Below, piece after piece: positions 13,983-23,009 of a DNA stretch of 64,000 nt. How positions within the stretch are numbered: the first letter of the stretch is position 1; each line of letters opens with the position of its first letter. This DNA is from Streptomyces hokutonensis (GTDB taxonomy: Bacteria; Actinomycetota; Actinomycetes; Streptomycetales; Streptomycetaceae), in the NCBI RefSeq assembly GCF_000376565.1, contig NZ_BARG01000065.1, positions 39,063 through 103,062 of the forward strand, read 5' to 3'. A model generated the notes under the pieces. That model was given only the letters and a program-made list of their open reading frames with translations, had not been told where the DNA came from and did no database searches. The position numbers were made by a program, and so were the translations under genes.

Positions 13983-16085
13983 GTGATCCAGGCCTTCGGA
14001 CTGACCAGCAACGCCCGCAAGGAGCATCCGCCCGCCGTCGTCGACGTCTCCTTCGAGGCCCGTGCGGGCAGTGTCACCGCACTCCTCGGAGCCCCGGGTG
14101 CGGGAAAGACGACCGCGCTCAGGCTCATGCTAGAACTCCAACAGGGGCGTGGAATCACCTACTTCAGGGGCCGCCCCCTGCACCGCATCGCCCACCCGTC
14201 GCGCGAGGTCGGCGTGCTCCTGGGCGACGTGCCGGGACATCCGGCCCGCTCGGTCCGTGGCCATCTGCGGATGCTGTGTGCCGCTGCGGGTGTTCCGGCC
14301 CGGCGGGCCGACGAGGTCCTCGAAGTGGTCGGCCTCGTCAGCCTGCGCGACGAACGCCTCGGCAGCCTCGCCCGCGGCATGGACCGCCGCCTGGGCCTCG
14401 CCTGCGCCCTGCTGTCCGACCCGCACACCCTGGTGCTGGACGAACCCGCCGGCGAACTCTCCGCCCGCGAAAGCCGCTGGCTGTACGGCATGCTGCACGC
14501 GCACGCCGCCCAGGGCGGCACGGTCCTGTTCACCACGGCCGACCCCAAGGAGGCCGCCCGCAGCGCCGACCGGGTCGTCACCCTCGAACAGGGCAGACTC
14601 CTCGCCGACCAGGAGGCCGGAGACTTCGCCCGCACCCGCCTGCGCCCCCGCGTCGCCGTCCGCACCCCGCACGCCGCCCGCCTCGCCGCCCTCCTCACCA
14701 AGGAGGCCCGCACCGCGCACCGCTCCGTCGAAGTCGTACGCGAGGAGGGCAACCGCCTTTCCGTGTACGGCAGTACGTGCGCGGACGTCGGTGAGACGGC
14801 GTTCCGGCACGACATCCTCGTACACCAACTCGCCGACGAGATCGGCGACATGGGGCCTGGCGCCGGTACGTCCGCCAGAGGCGAGCCGGAAACCACTGAC
14901 GAGCCGCGCGTGCCTGCCCCCTCGTCGCCGGCCATGACGGGATCGCCTCTCACGGACGTGCCGTTCGCCGAGCAGCCCTCGCCCCCGATCAGACCTGAGC
15001 TGCCCACCTCCGAGCCCTCCACCGCCGAAGCACCCGAACCCGTCGCCCAAGCCCACCCGCCGTACGAGGAACAGGCGGCTGCCGTCAGCCCCTTGCGGGA
15101 CACCGCCGTTGACCCCGCGGCTCAGCCGACCACCGCAGGCCTCCCTGCGACCCCCGGCCCCCGCGCGCCGAGCCCCGCCCGCTCCCGACTCGTCCCTCTC
15201 GTCGACCCCGAAGAGGCGACCGGCGCACTGCCCTCCGCGCGTGCCCCGCGCCCTTCGCGAGCCGCCACCCTCGATGCCCTGTCCCCGCTCCCGCCCCCCA
15301 TCTCCGTCCGCTCCGCCCCCAGCCCGCTGCGCCCGCTCCGCTACGAGCTGCGCCGGGCCACCGGTATCGGCACCGGGTTCCTCACCGGGGCCGCCGTACT
15401 CGTCGTGTCCGCCCTCACCGCACTGCTGTTGGCCCGCATCGGGCACACCCCGCAGCCGCGTCTGCTGGCCGCGTGGCCGCGGGAACTGCCCCTGCCGCCC
15501 GCGGCGCTCGGCGCGGGGCTGCTCGGGGCGTTCGCGTTCGGCGACGAGTTCCGGCACCCCGCCCTGGCGGCGGACCGCGGCACCGTCCCCAGGCGGATGG
15601 GGCTGCTCCTCGCGAAGCTCCTCGTCTCCGCGGCCACCGCGCTGCTGCTGGGCTTCCTCACGGTGGGCTGCGACGCCGAGGTGCTCTATCTCGTATACGG
15701 ACGGGAGCTCGCGCAGGTTCCCGCCGACTGGCTTTCGACGGGCGCGAGTTGGACCGGACTGGTCGTCGGGTGCGCCTGGGCCGGAGTGCTGGCCGCGGGC
15801 ATCTTCCGGTCCACCACGGCCGGGCTCGCCGCGGTGGTCGCCGTACCGATTCTCGTCGTACCCCTCGTGCACAAGGCGTTGGAAGGGCCGGCCGTGCGGG
15901 CCGCGGCGGGTTTTCCCCTGCGGCTGCGGAAGGTGTTCCTGCTGCAGTGGCCCTTCGGAGGCGAGCGGTATCTGTCCGCGGCGGCGCGGGTGATCGTCCA
16001 ACCCGTGGGCGGGGCACTGGCGTTGTCGCTGACCGCACTGCTCTGCGCGTATCTGCTCACGACCCTGCGTAGCAGGGTCCGATGA
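13983..16085 (+). CDS. ABC transporter ATPase fused to a membrane domain
   Basis: The product is 700 aa from GTG 13983; TTG 13974 is an in-frame alternative adding 3 residues. Residues 1-230 are an ABC ATPase: Walker A GAPGAGKTT (36-44) and Walker B LVLDEPAGELS (about 153). The signature region, LGSLARGMDRR, is degenerate compared with LSGGQ. Residues 290-440 are a long Pro/Ala/Ser/Glu linker without predicted structure. Residues 460-700 hold about six hydrophobic helices (TGAAVLVVSALTALLLARIG, LLAKLLVSAATALLLGFLTVG, GLVVGCAWAGVLAAGIF and others). The single-chain ATPase-linker-membrane layout points to a half-exporter of the ABC-2 kind. The substrate is unknown. Confidence 0.8.
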   Translation: MIQAFGLTSNARKEHPPAVVDVSFEARAGSVTALLGAPGAGKTTALRLMLELQQGRGITYFRGRPLHRIAHPSREVGVLLGDVPGHPARSVRGHLRMLCAAAGVPARRADEVLEVVGLVSLRDERLGSLARGMDRRLGLACALLSDPHTLVLDEPAGELSARESRWLYGMLHAHAAQGGTVLFTTADPKEAARSADRVVTLEQGRLLADQEAGDFARTRLRPRVAVRTPHAARLAALLTKEARTAHRSVEVVREEGNRLSVYGSTCADVGETAFRHDILVHQLADEIGDMGPGAGTSARGEPETTDEPRVPAPSSPAMTGSPLTDVPFAEQPSPPIRPELPTSEPSTAEAPEPVAQAHPPYEEQAAAVSPLRDTAVDPAAQPTTAGLPATPGPRAPSPARSRLVPLVDPEEATGALPSARAPRPSRAATLDALSPLPPPISVRSAPSPLRPLRYELRRATGIGTGFLTGAAVLVVSALTALLLARIGHTPQPRLLAAWPRELPLPPAALGAGLLGAFAFGDEFRHPALAADRGTVPRRMGLLLAKLLVSAATALLLGFLTVGCDAEVLYLVYGRELAQVPADWLSTGASWTGLVVGCAWAGVLAAGIFRSTTAGLAAVVAVPILVVPLVHKALEGPAVRAAAGFPLRLRKVFLLQWPFGGERYLSAAARVIVQPVGGALALSLTALLCAYLLTTLRSRVR

Positions 16086-16247
16086 CGACCGTGCGCACCC
16101 TTCGGGTCCCGCTCTGCGCACAACTCCCCGGAGAAAGCCCATTTCTTTCCGATAAGGCGTCAATTGCGACGGGGTGAGCGATCACCCTTTCGTGTGCTTT
16201 TCACCAAAGACCTCAAGGGAGTTGGGACCAACGCCGACAAAGGATCC

Positions 16248-17135
16248 GTGAGTACCCTTGCGCACACCATGATGACCGCCGCCCGCTCCGCAGACTCCGG
16301 CCTCGCCGGCCCGGGCGAACTCGACCGCTACCCCTATGCCGAGGCGCCCGTCACCGAGCGCCTCGGAGCCCCTTCCTGGGACGGTTCCGACCCGGAGCTG
16401 GGCCGCGTGGGCCGTCGTGCCGCGGGCAGCCGCGGACGCGGACTGCACGGCCAACTCGTCCAGCAGCTGGGCCAGATGATCGTCTCCGGCGACCTGGGCG
16501 CCGACCGCCCGCTGGTGCCCGAGGAGATCGGCCAGCGCTTCGAGGTCTCCCGCACCGTCGTCCGCGAGTCGCTGCGCGTCCTGGAGGCCAAGGGCCTGGT
16601 CAGCGCCCGCCCGAACGTCGGCACGCGCGTGCGTCCCGTCAGCGACTGGAACCTCCTCGACCCGGACATCATCGAGTGGCGCGCCTTCGGCCCGCAGCGC
16701 GACAACCAGCGCCGCGAGCTGAGCGAGCTGCGCTGGACGATCGAGCCGCTGGCCGCGCGCCTAGCCGCCGGGCACGGGCGCGAGGACGTCCAGCAGCGCC
16801 TCTCCGACATGGTGGAGATCATGGGTCACGCCATGGCGCAGGGCGACGCGCTGACCTTCTCCCGCGCGGACGCCGAGTTCCACTCGCTGCTCATCCAGGT
16901 CGCGGGCAACCGCATGCTGGAGCACCTTTCCGGGATCGTCTCCTCGGCCCTGCAGGTCTCCGGCGGCCCGGTCACGGGCTGTGACCGCCCGAACGACGCC
17001 TCCCTGGCGCACCACGCCCGGATCGTCGACGCCCTCGCCGCCGGCGACGGCGCGGCGGCCGAGGCGGCCATGCGGCAGCTGCTCATCGTGCACCCCGAGG
17101 TGGAGCGCGTGGTGCCCGCCCCGCGCGAACACTGA
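16248..17135 (+). CDS. FadR/GntR-family transcriptional regulator
   Basis: The product is 295 aa from GTG 16248, preceded by AAAGGA 3 nt away; ATG 16269 is an alternative. It has a non-conserved N-terminal extension of about 60 residues. A GntR winged helix follows (GLHGQLVQQLGQMIVSGDLGADRPLVPEEIGQRFEVSRTVVRESLRVLEAKGLVSARPNVGTRVRPVSDWNLLDPDIIEW, about residues 65-145). The all-helical FCD domain has the metal-type residues in DAEFHSLLIQVAGNRMLEHL and HARIVDALAAGD. In FCD regulators of this type the ligands are usually sugar acids or organic acids; the target operon is not evident here. Confidence 0.88.
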   Translation: MSTLAHTMMTAARSADSGLAGPGELDRYPYAEAPVTERLGAPSWDGSDPELGRVGRRAAGSRGRGLHGQLVQQLGQMIVSGDLGADRPLVPEEIGQRFEVSRTVVRESLRVLEAKGLVSARPNVGTRVRPVSDWNLLDPDIIEWRAFGPQRDNQRRELSELRWTIEPLAARLAAGHGREDVQQRLSDMVEIMGHAMAQGDALTFSRADAEFHSLLIQVAGNRMLEHLSGIVSSALQVSGGPVTGCDRPNDASLAHHARIVDALAAGDGAAAEAAMRQLLIVHPEVERVVPAPREH

Positions 17136-17206
17136 CGCGCGGGGTGGCAGGCGCGGTCGAGGCGCGCCGCACTCCCGTGGCGCCGCCCGGCCTGGTCGCC
17201 GTCTTC

Positions 17207-17253
17207 CGCCGGACCCCGCAGGATCCTCCAGGGAACCGGCGGGGTCCGGCGGT
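17207..17253. terminator. Strong hairpin terminator between fadR-type gene and hrdB
   Basis: A perfect 14-bp stem (CCGCCGGACCCCGC and its complement) has a 19-nt loop, about 70 bp after the FadR-type gene stop. Confidence 0.7.
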
Positions 17254-17565
17254 GCGACGGGGCGCCGGATCTCGCTGAGAAGTGCCTCTCGCGGCCCTGG
17301 GTGACCTCCTCTGCCCGTGTCTGACCGTTTTTGAGCGCTTACGGGGTGTGACTCGGGCCACGCAGATTGGGCGTAACGCTCGCGGGAACTGCGCGATGAC
17401 CTAAGAGGTGACAGCCGCGGAAGGGAATACGGACGCCGTTCAAGGCGCTGTGATTCTTCCCGGCCCCAGCCCGCGCCGTCGGCCCATCCCCAGTCGGCGG
17501 TCGTCGGTTCCTGTCCGTACCGGACGGGGCCGGAAGCCGTTTTCCATCGTTCCGAGAGGTTGTTC
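17254..17565 (+). promoter_or_regulatory. hrdB upstream region with sigma-R-like site
   Basis: This is about 310 bp between the terminator and hrdB. GGGAAT at 17423-17428 is followed, 18 bases later, by GCT (17447-17449). The sigma-R consensus is GGAAT-N18-GTT, and hrdB of S. coelicolor is known to have a sigma-R-dependent promoter. The upstream half matches and the downstream half matches 2 of 3 bases. No other elements could be fixed. Confidence 0.4.
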
Positions 17566-19107
17566 GTGTCGGCCAGCACATCCCGTACGCTCCCGCCGGA
17601 GATCGCCGAGTCCGTCTCTGTCATGGCGCTCATCGAGCGGGGAAAGGCTGAGGGGCAGATCGCCGGCGATGACGTGCGTCGGGCCTTCGAAGCTGACCAG
17701 ATTCCGGCCACTCAGTGGAAGAACGTACTGCGCAGCCTCAACCAGATCCTCGAGGAAGAGGGTGTGACGCTGATGGTCAGTGCCGCGGAGCCCAAGCGCA
17801 CCCGAAAGAGCGTCGCAGCGAAGAGTCCGGCCAAGCGCACCGCCACCAAGACGGTCGCCGCCAAGACGGTGACCGCCAAGAAGGCCACCGCCACCGCGAC
17901 TCCGGCGGCGCCCCTCGCCGACGCTCCCGCCGAGGACGACGCCCAGAAGGCCGTTGCCAAGAAGGCGGCGCCCGCCAAGAAGGCGGTCGCCAAGAAGGTC
18001 GCCGCCAAGAAGACGACCGCTGCGGCGGCCAAGAAGACCAGCGCCAAGAAGGACGACGCCGAGATCGTCGACGACGAGGCCGTCGAGGAGACCCCCGGCA
18101 AGACCGGGGACGAGCCCGAGGGCGCCGAGAGCGCCGGCTTCGTACTCTCCGACGAGGACGAGGACGACGCGCCCGCGCAGCAGGTCGCCGCCGCCGGTGC
18201 CACCGCCGACCCCGTCAAGGACTACCTCAAGCAGATCGGCAAGGTCCCCCTCCTCAACGCCGAGCAGGAGGTCGAGCTCGCCAAGCGCATCGAGGCCGGT
18301 CTGTTCGCCGAGGACAAGCTGGCCAACGCCGACAAGCTCGCCCCCAAGCTCAAGCGCGAGCTGGAGATCATCGCCGAGGACGGCCGCCGCGCCAAGAACC
18401 ACCTCCTGGAGGCCAACCTCCGCCTGGTGGTCTCCCTGGCCAAGCGCTACACCGGCCGCGGCATGCTCTTCCTGGACCTCATCCAGGAGGGCAACCTCGG
18501 CCTCATCCGCGCGGTCGAGAAGTTCGACTACACCAAGGGCTACAAGTTCTCCACGTACGCCACCTGGTGGATCCGTCAGGCGATCACCCGCGCGATGGCC
18601 GACCAGGCCCGCACCATCCGTATCCCGGTGCACATGGTCGAGGTCATCAACAAGCTCGCGCGCGTGCAGCGCCAGATGCTCCAGGACCTGGGCCGCGAGC
18701 CCACCCCGGAGGAGCTGGCCAAGGAACTCGACATGACCCCGGAGAAGGTCATCGAGGTCCAGAAGTACGGCCGCGAGCCGATCTCCCTGCACACCCCCCT
18801 GGGTGAGGACGGCGACAGCGAGTTCGGTGACCTCATCGAGGACTCCGAGGCCGTCGTCCCGGCCGACGCGGTCAGCTTCACGCTCCTCCAGGAGCAGCTG
18901 CACTCCGTCCTGGACACCCTGTCCGAGCGCGAGGCCGGCGTGGTCTCGATGCGCTTCGGTCTCACCGACGGTCAGCCGAAGACCCTCGACGAGATCGGCA
19001 AGGTGTACGGGGTCACCCGTGAGCGCATCCGCCAGATCGAGTCCAAGACCATGTCGAAGCTGCGCCACCCGTCGCGTTCGCAGGTGCTGCGCGACTACCT
19101 CGACTAG
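17566..19107 (+). CDS. hrdB: Principal RNA polymerase sigma factor HrdB
   Basis: The product is 513 aa from GTG 17566, with GAGAGG 7-12 nt upstream. It is the essential group 1 sigma-70. After sigma region 1.1 (about 1-80) comes a long Lys/Ala-rich and then acidic tail (about 80-215; repeated AKK motifs), typical of streptomycete HrdB. Then follow region 1.2 (DPVKDYLKQIGKVPLLNAEQEVELAKRIE), region 2 (RLVVSLAKRYTGRGMLFLDLIQEGNLGLIRAVEKFDYTKGYKFSTYATWWIRQAITRAM), region 3, and region 4 ending VTRERIRQIESKTMSKLRHPSRSQVLRDYLD. It is monocistronic and bounded by hairpins on both sides. Confidence 0.97.
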   Translation: MSASTSRTLPPEIAESVSVMALIERGKAEGQIAGDDVRRAFEADQIPATQWKNVLRSLNQILEEEGVTLMVSAAEPKRTRKSVAAKSPAKRTATKTVAAKTVTAKKATATATPAAPLADAPAEDDAQKAVAKKAAPAKKAVAKKVAAKKTTAAAAKKTSAKKDDAEIVDDEAVEETPGKTGDEPEGAESAGFVLSDEDEDDAPAQQVAAAGATADPVKDYLKQIGKVPLLNAEQEVELAKRIEAGLFAEDKLANADKLAPKLKRELEIIAEDGRRAKNHLLEANLRLVVSLAKRYTGRGMLFLDLIQEGNLGLIRAVEKFDYTKGYKFSTYATWWIRQAITRAMADQARTIRIPVHMVEVINKLARVQRQMLQDLGREPTPEELAKELDMTPEKVIEVQKYGREPISLHTPLGEDGDSEFGDLIEDSEAVVPADAVSFTLLQEQLHSVLDTLSEREAGVVSMRFGLTDGQPKTLDEIGKVYGVTRERIRQIESKTMSKLRHPSRSQVLRDYLD

Positions 19108-19127
19108 GTCGTAGTCGTACGTCACGG

Positions 19128-19160
19128 AAGGCCCGGTCTCCCTTCGAGGAGCCGGGCCTT
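19128..19160 (+). terminator. hrdB terminator
   Basis: The stem AAGGCCCGG/CCGGGCCTT has additional inner CTCC/GGAG pairing and lies about 20 bp after the hrdB stop. Confidence 0.75.
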
Positions 19161-19196
19161 CGTGCCGTCCGCGGGTGCGCGGTGCGGCACGCTGGA

Positions 19197-19230
19197 TCAC
19201 TCTGGGTCTCCGATCACCATCCCAGAGTGA
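19197..19230 (+). repeat. 10-bp inverted repeat in the protease leader
   Basis: TCACTCTGGG (197-206 of this kilobase) and CCCAGAGTGA (221-230) are perfect inverted repeats separated by 14 nt. The right arm abuts the ribosome-binding site GGAA that precedes ATG 19240. It could be a leader hairpin modulating translation, or an operator. Confidence 0.6.
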
Positions 19231-19239
19231 GGAACGTGC

Positions 19240-20097
19240 ATGCGTCGTCCCTTTGCCCGGGCGCTGACCCGGCCGCTGGTCCTGGCGGCCGCCGCGTCCG
19301 CCATACCGCTGGTCTCCGCGGCTCCCGTGGCCGCCGACAGCATCGTCGTCGGCGGGTTCCCGGTCGATGTCTCCGAGAGCCCCTGGACGGTGGCGCTGTC
19401 CAGCCGTGACCGGTTCGGGGGTACCCGGGCGGGACAGTTCTGCGGCGGTGTCGCCGTGACCCGGACCACCGTGCTGACCGCGGCCCACTGCATGGGCGAC
19501 GACGTCCTGGGTGCGCCACCGCACCGCGCGGGCGACCTCAAGGTCCTCGCGGGCCGTACGGACCTGCTCTCGGCCGGCGGCCAGGCGATCGCCGTACGGG
19601 ACGTGTGGGTCAACCCGGACTACGACACCGTCAGCAACGCCGGCGACTTCGCCGTGCTCACCCTCGCCTCGCCGCTGCCCCAGAGCTCGGTCATCGGGAT
19701 GGCGGCCACGGGGGACACGGCCTACCGGCCGGGCACGGCCGCCACGGTCTACGGCTGGGGCGATCTCAGCGGCGGCGGCGACTACGCGGGCAGCCTGCAC
19801 GCCGCGCGCGTCCATGTGCTGCCCGACGCCCGCTGCGAGGAGGCGTATCCGGGCAGTACGGACGGCACCTACCTCCCCGAGGCCATGCTGTGCGCCGGAG
19901 AGCCCCAGGGGGGCCGTGACGCCTGTCAGGGGGACAGCGGGGGGCCGCTGGTCGCCCAGGGCCGGCTGATCGGACTGGTGTCGTGGGGCAGTGGGTGCGG
20001 GCGGGCGGGGAGCCCCGGCGTCTACACGCGGGTGTCCGACGTCGTCCGGACGCTGGGCCGCCACCGCGGCGCTCCGGGCCCGCACAAGGGCACCTGA
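19240..20097 (+). CDS. Secreted trypsin-like serine protease (S1 family)
   Basis: The product is 285 aa. The signal peptide MRRPFARALTRPLVLAAAASAIPLVSAAPVAA is followed by a short propeptide. The mature enzyme would begin near IVVGGFPVDVSESPW. The catalytic triad is visible: H in LTAAHC (about residue 83), D in NAGDFAVLTL, and S in CQGDSGGPL. It has the usual pairs of cysteines (CGG...AAHC, CAGE...CQGD). The Asp five residues before the catalytic Ser-motif Gly (DACQGDSGG) predicts trypsin-like specificity for Arg/Lys. Its length and layout match streptomycete trypsins. Confidence 0.93.
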   Translation: MRRPFARALTRPLVLAAAASAIPLVSAAPVAADSIVVGGFPVDVSESPWTVALSSRDRFGGTRAGQFCGGVAVTRTTVLTAAHCMGDDVLGAPPHRAGDLKVLAGRTDLLSAGGQAIAVRDVWVNPDYDTVSNAGDFAVLTLASPLPQSSVIGMAATGDTAYRPGTAATVYGWGDLSGGGDYAGSLHAARVHVLPDARCEEAYPGSTDGTYLPEAMLCAGEPQGGRDACQGDSGGPLVAQGRLIGLVSWGSGCGRAGSPGVYTRVSDVVRTLGRHRGAPGPHKGT

Positions 20098-20127
20098 CGG
20101 CCTCTGAGGGGCATCGGTGGATACGAG

Positions 20128-20172
20128 GACGGGCGGCCCCGCTCCTGTGGTTCAGGAGCGGGGCCGCCCGTC
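20128..20172. terminator. 20-bp perfect bidirectional terminator
   Basis: The arms at 20128-20147 and 20153-20172 are perfect 20-bp complements with a 5-nt loop (TGGTT). It lies between the convergent protease and DUF7455 genes. It is the strongest hairpin seen in the window. Confidence 0.9.
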
Positions 20173-20213
20173 GCCGGCCTGTGCCGGTGCTGGCTCGTCG
20201 TGGACGCGAAGTG

Positions 20214-20447
20214 TCAGCGCTCTTCTTCAGGAGTGCTTGCTGCGGGAGCGGCGGTCAGTCGCTCCGACTCGTCCTGTATCTCAGCGGCGATCTTCTTGAG
20301 TTCCGGCTCGAACTTGCGGCCGTGGTGGGCGCAGAAGAGCAGTTCTCCGCCGCTGAGCAGGACGACGCGCAGGTATGCCTGGGCGCCGCAGCGGTCGCAG
20401 CGATCGGCGGCCGTCAGCGGGCTCGCGGGGGTCAGAACAGTAGTCAC
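20214..20447 (-). CDS. Small DUF7455-type zinc-ribbon-like protein
   Basis: The product is 77 aa. It starts with GTG, with GAGG about 6 nt upstream. CDRCGAQAYLRVVLLSGGELLFCAHHGRKFEPELKKIA holds CxxC and CxHH, a plausible zinc site. A helical acidic tail follows. This short protein is conserved in actinobacteria; the DUF7455 name is from memory. It is convergent with the protease and divergent from parE. The function is unknown. Confidence 0.8.
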   Translation of the reverse strand: MTTVLTPASPLTAADRCDRCGAQAYLRVVLLSGGELLFCAHHGRKFEPELKKIAAEIQDESERLTAAPAASTPEEER

Positions 20448-20888
20448 GTCGCCTCTTCTCTAGCTCGACGAGCTGTCGTACCAGGGTCAACATCCAACCA
20501 GCCCGAAAACGTTCCCGCTCTGGGCTTTTCCTCGAAAAATTCTTCCGGGGCGGCTGTCTGCTGCCGGTTGGCGGCGAATGTGCCGTATTGCGTGTCTATG
20601 TGTCTGTACGGGTTCGCGCTGTGGGTCGGGGTCGGTCCTCCCGGCTGGGTTGCCGGTTGTTCATGAGGACGTGCCCGGAGCCTAAATGGTTCATGCCCCG
20701 AAGGGAACGTGATATGTACTTCACTCCATCGAGGGATCGAACAGGTATACGACCCTGGACTACTGTGAGGAGGAGACGAGGGTGGCGTTACAACGGCTCT
20801 ACCAGGCCTCGGTACCCTCTGAGCGGCAACCGAAGCCGGGCCCTTACCCAAAAGGGCCTCATCTGAAATTCAGCGAGGAGCGAACCGC
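20448..20888 (+). other. Divergent promoter region of parE
   Basis: This is 441 bp without a credible gene. It contains GGAAC-N16-TCC at 20704-20727, which resembles the sigma-E consensus GGAAC-N16-TC. It also holds a 7-bp hairpin GGCCCTT/AAGGGCC at 20839-20858 in the parE leader. The parE ribosome-binding site AGGAG is at 20876-20880. Confidence 0.45.
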
Positions 20889-23009
20889 GTGACCGCCGAA
20901 ACGTCCGTGCCGTCGACAGCGCTGCTGGCAGGAGCAGACCGGGACGGTTCCAACTACACCGCGCGGCACCTGCTCGTCCTTGAGGGGCTAGAGGCCGTAC
21001 GCAAGCGCCCGGGCATGTACATCGGGTCGACCGACAGCCGTGGCCTGATGCACTGTCTGTGGGAGATCATCGACAACTCCGTGGACGAGGCCCTCGGGGG
21101 CTACTGCGACCACATCGAGGTGATCCTGCACGACGACGCCTCCGTGGAGGTGCGGGACAACGGCCGGGGCATCCCGGTCGACGTCGAGCCCAAGACCGGC
21201 CTCTCCGGTGTCGAGGTCGTCATGACCAAGCTGCACGCCGGCGGCAAGTTCGGCGGCGGCTCGTACGCCGCCTCCGGCGGTCTGCACGGCGTGGGTGCCT
21301 CCGTGGTGAACGCCCTGTCCGCGCGGCTCGACGTCGAGGTCGACCGCAACGGCAGCGTCCACGCCATCAGCTTCCGGCGCGGTGTGCCCGGCTCCTTCAC
21401 GGCGGCCGGCCCCGACGCGGCGTTCGAGCCCGGTGGCCTGCGCAAGACCAAGCGGATCCCCAAGACCCGCACCGGCACGCGTGTGCGGTACTGGGCCGAC
21501 CGCCAGATCTTCCTCAAGGACGCCAAGCTCTCCCTGGAGAACCTGCACCAGCGGGCCCGCCAGACCGCGTTCCTGGTGCCCGGGCTGACCATCGTCGTCC
21601 GCGACGAGTACGGCCTCGGCGAGGGCGGCAGCAAGGGCGAGGAGTCCTTCCGCTTCGACGGCGGCATCAGCGAGTTCTGCGAGTACCTGGCGAGCGACAA
21701 GCCGGTCTGCGACGTCCTCCGCCTGTCGGGCCAGGGCACCTTCAAGGAGACGGTGCCCGTCCTGGATGACCACGGCCAGATGACGCCCACCGAGGTCACG
21801 CGTGAACTCGGCGTCGACATCGCGCTGCGCTGGGGGACCGGTTACGACACGAACCTCAAGTCGTTCGTCAACATCATCGCCACCCCCAAGGGCGGCACCC
21901 ACGTGGCCGGCTTCGAGCAGGCCATCGTCAAGACGATGAACGAGGTGGCGCGCGCCAAGAAACTGCTGCGCGTCGCCGAGGACGACGTCGTCAAGGACGA
22001 TGCCCTTGAGGGCCTCACCGCGGTCGTCACCGTCCGGCTCGCCGAACCCCAGTTCGAGGGCCAGACCAAGGAGGTGCTCGGTACGTCGGCGGCCCGCCGC
22101 ATCGTCACCAACGTGGTCACCAAGGAGTTCAAGGACTTCCTGACCTCGACGAAGCGCGACGCGGCCGCACAGGCCCGGGTGGTCATGGAGAAGGCCGTCG
22201 CCGCGGCCCGTACGCGCATCGCGGCGCGGCAGCACAAGGACGCGCAGCGCCGCAAGACGGCCCTGGAGTCCTCCTCGCTGCCCGCCAAGCTCGCCGACTG
22301 CCGCAGCGACGACGTCGAGCGCAGCGAACTGTTCATCGTCGAGGGAGACTCCGCGCTCGGTACCGCCAAGCTCGCCCGGAACTCCGAGTTCCAGGCGCTG
22401 CTGCCGATCCGCGGCAAGATCCTCAACGTCCAGAAGTCGTCCGTCACCGACATGCTGAAGAACGTCGAGTGCGGCGCCATCATCCAGGTCATAGGGGCGG
22501 GATCGGGCCGCACCTTCGACATCGACGCGGCCCGCTACGGCAAGATCATCATGATGACCGACGCCGATGTGGACGGCTCCCACATCCGCTGTCTGCTCCT
22601 GACCCTCTTCCAGCGCTACATGCGGCCCATGGTCGAGGCCGGCCGGGTGTTCGCCGCGGTGCCGCCGCTGCACCGCGTCGAGCTTGTCCAGCCCAAGAAG
22701 GGCCAGGACAAGTACGTCTACACGTACTCGGACCGCGAGCTGCGCGAGAAGCTCCTGGAGTTCCAGAGCAAGGGCGTCCGGTACAAGGACTCCATCCAGC
22801 GCTACAAGGGTCTCGGCGAGATGGACGCCGACCAGCTGGCCGAGACCACGATGGACCCCCGTCACCGCACCCTGCGCCGGATCAACCTCTCCGACCTGGA
22901 CGCGGCCGAGCAGGTCTTCGATCTGCTGATGGGCAACGACGTGGCCCCGCGCAAGGAGTTCATCTCCAGCTCGGCCGCGACACTGGACCGGTCGCGCATC
23001 GACGCGTGA
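20889..23009 (+). CDS. parE: DNA topoisomerase IV subunit B (ParE)
   Basis: The product is 706 aa with a GTG start and AGGAG 8 nt upstream. It is the ATPase subunit of the type II topoisomerase that decatenates chromosomes. The GHKL ATPase is at residues 25-240 (LWEIIDNSVDEALGG, DNGRGIPVD, GLHGVGASVVNALS). The transducer domain follows, then the TOPRIM domain from about residue 475 (ELFIVEGDSALGTAKLARNSEFQALLPIRGKILNVQK, DADVDGSHIRCLLLTLFQRY). EGDSALG in place of EGDSAGG is typical of actinobacterial ParE as opposed to GyrB. Its partner parC is about 17 kb away at 40399-42855 on the other strand, so the two subunits are not in an operon. Confidence 0.93.
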   Translation: MTAETSVPSTALLAGADRDGSNYTARHLLVLEGLEAVRKRPGMYIGSTDSRGLMHCLWEIIDNSVDEALGGYCDHIEVILHDDASVEVRDNGRGIPVDVEPKTGLSGVEVVMTKLHAGGKFGGGSYAASGGLHGVGASVVNALSARLDVEVDRNGSVHAISFRRGVPGSFTAAGPDAAFEPGGLRKTKRIPKTRTGTRVRYWADRQIFLKDAKLSLENLHQRARQTAFLVPGLTIVVRDEYGLGEGGSKGEESFRFDGGISEFCEYLASDKPVCDVLRLSGQGTFKETVPVLDDHGQMTPTEVTRELGVDIALRWGTGYDTNLKSFVNIIATPKGGTHVAGFEQAIVKTMNEVARAKKLLRVAEDDVVKDDALEGLTAVVTVRLAEPQFEGQTKEVLGTSAARRIVTNVVTKEFKDFLTSTKRDAAAQARVVMEKAVAAARTRIAARQHKDAQRRKTALESSSLPAKLADCRSDDVERSELFIVEGDSALGTAKLARNSEFQALLPIRGKILNVQKSSVTDMLKNVECGAIIQVIGAGSGRTFDIDAARYGKIIMMTDADVDGSHIRCLLLTLFQRYMRPMVEAGRVFAAVPPLHRVELVQPKKGQDKYVYTYSDRELREKLLEFQSKGVRYKDSIQRYKGLGEMDADQLAETTMDPRHRTLRRINLSDLDAAEQVFDLLMGNDVAPRKEFISSSAATLDRSRIDA

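Noticed and set aside
20588..20866. A 92-codon frame in the parE upstream region
   Set aside because: Arg-rich random-looking product overlapping probable promoter elements; no ribosome-binding site.
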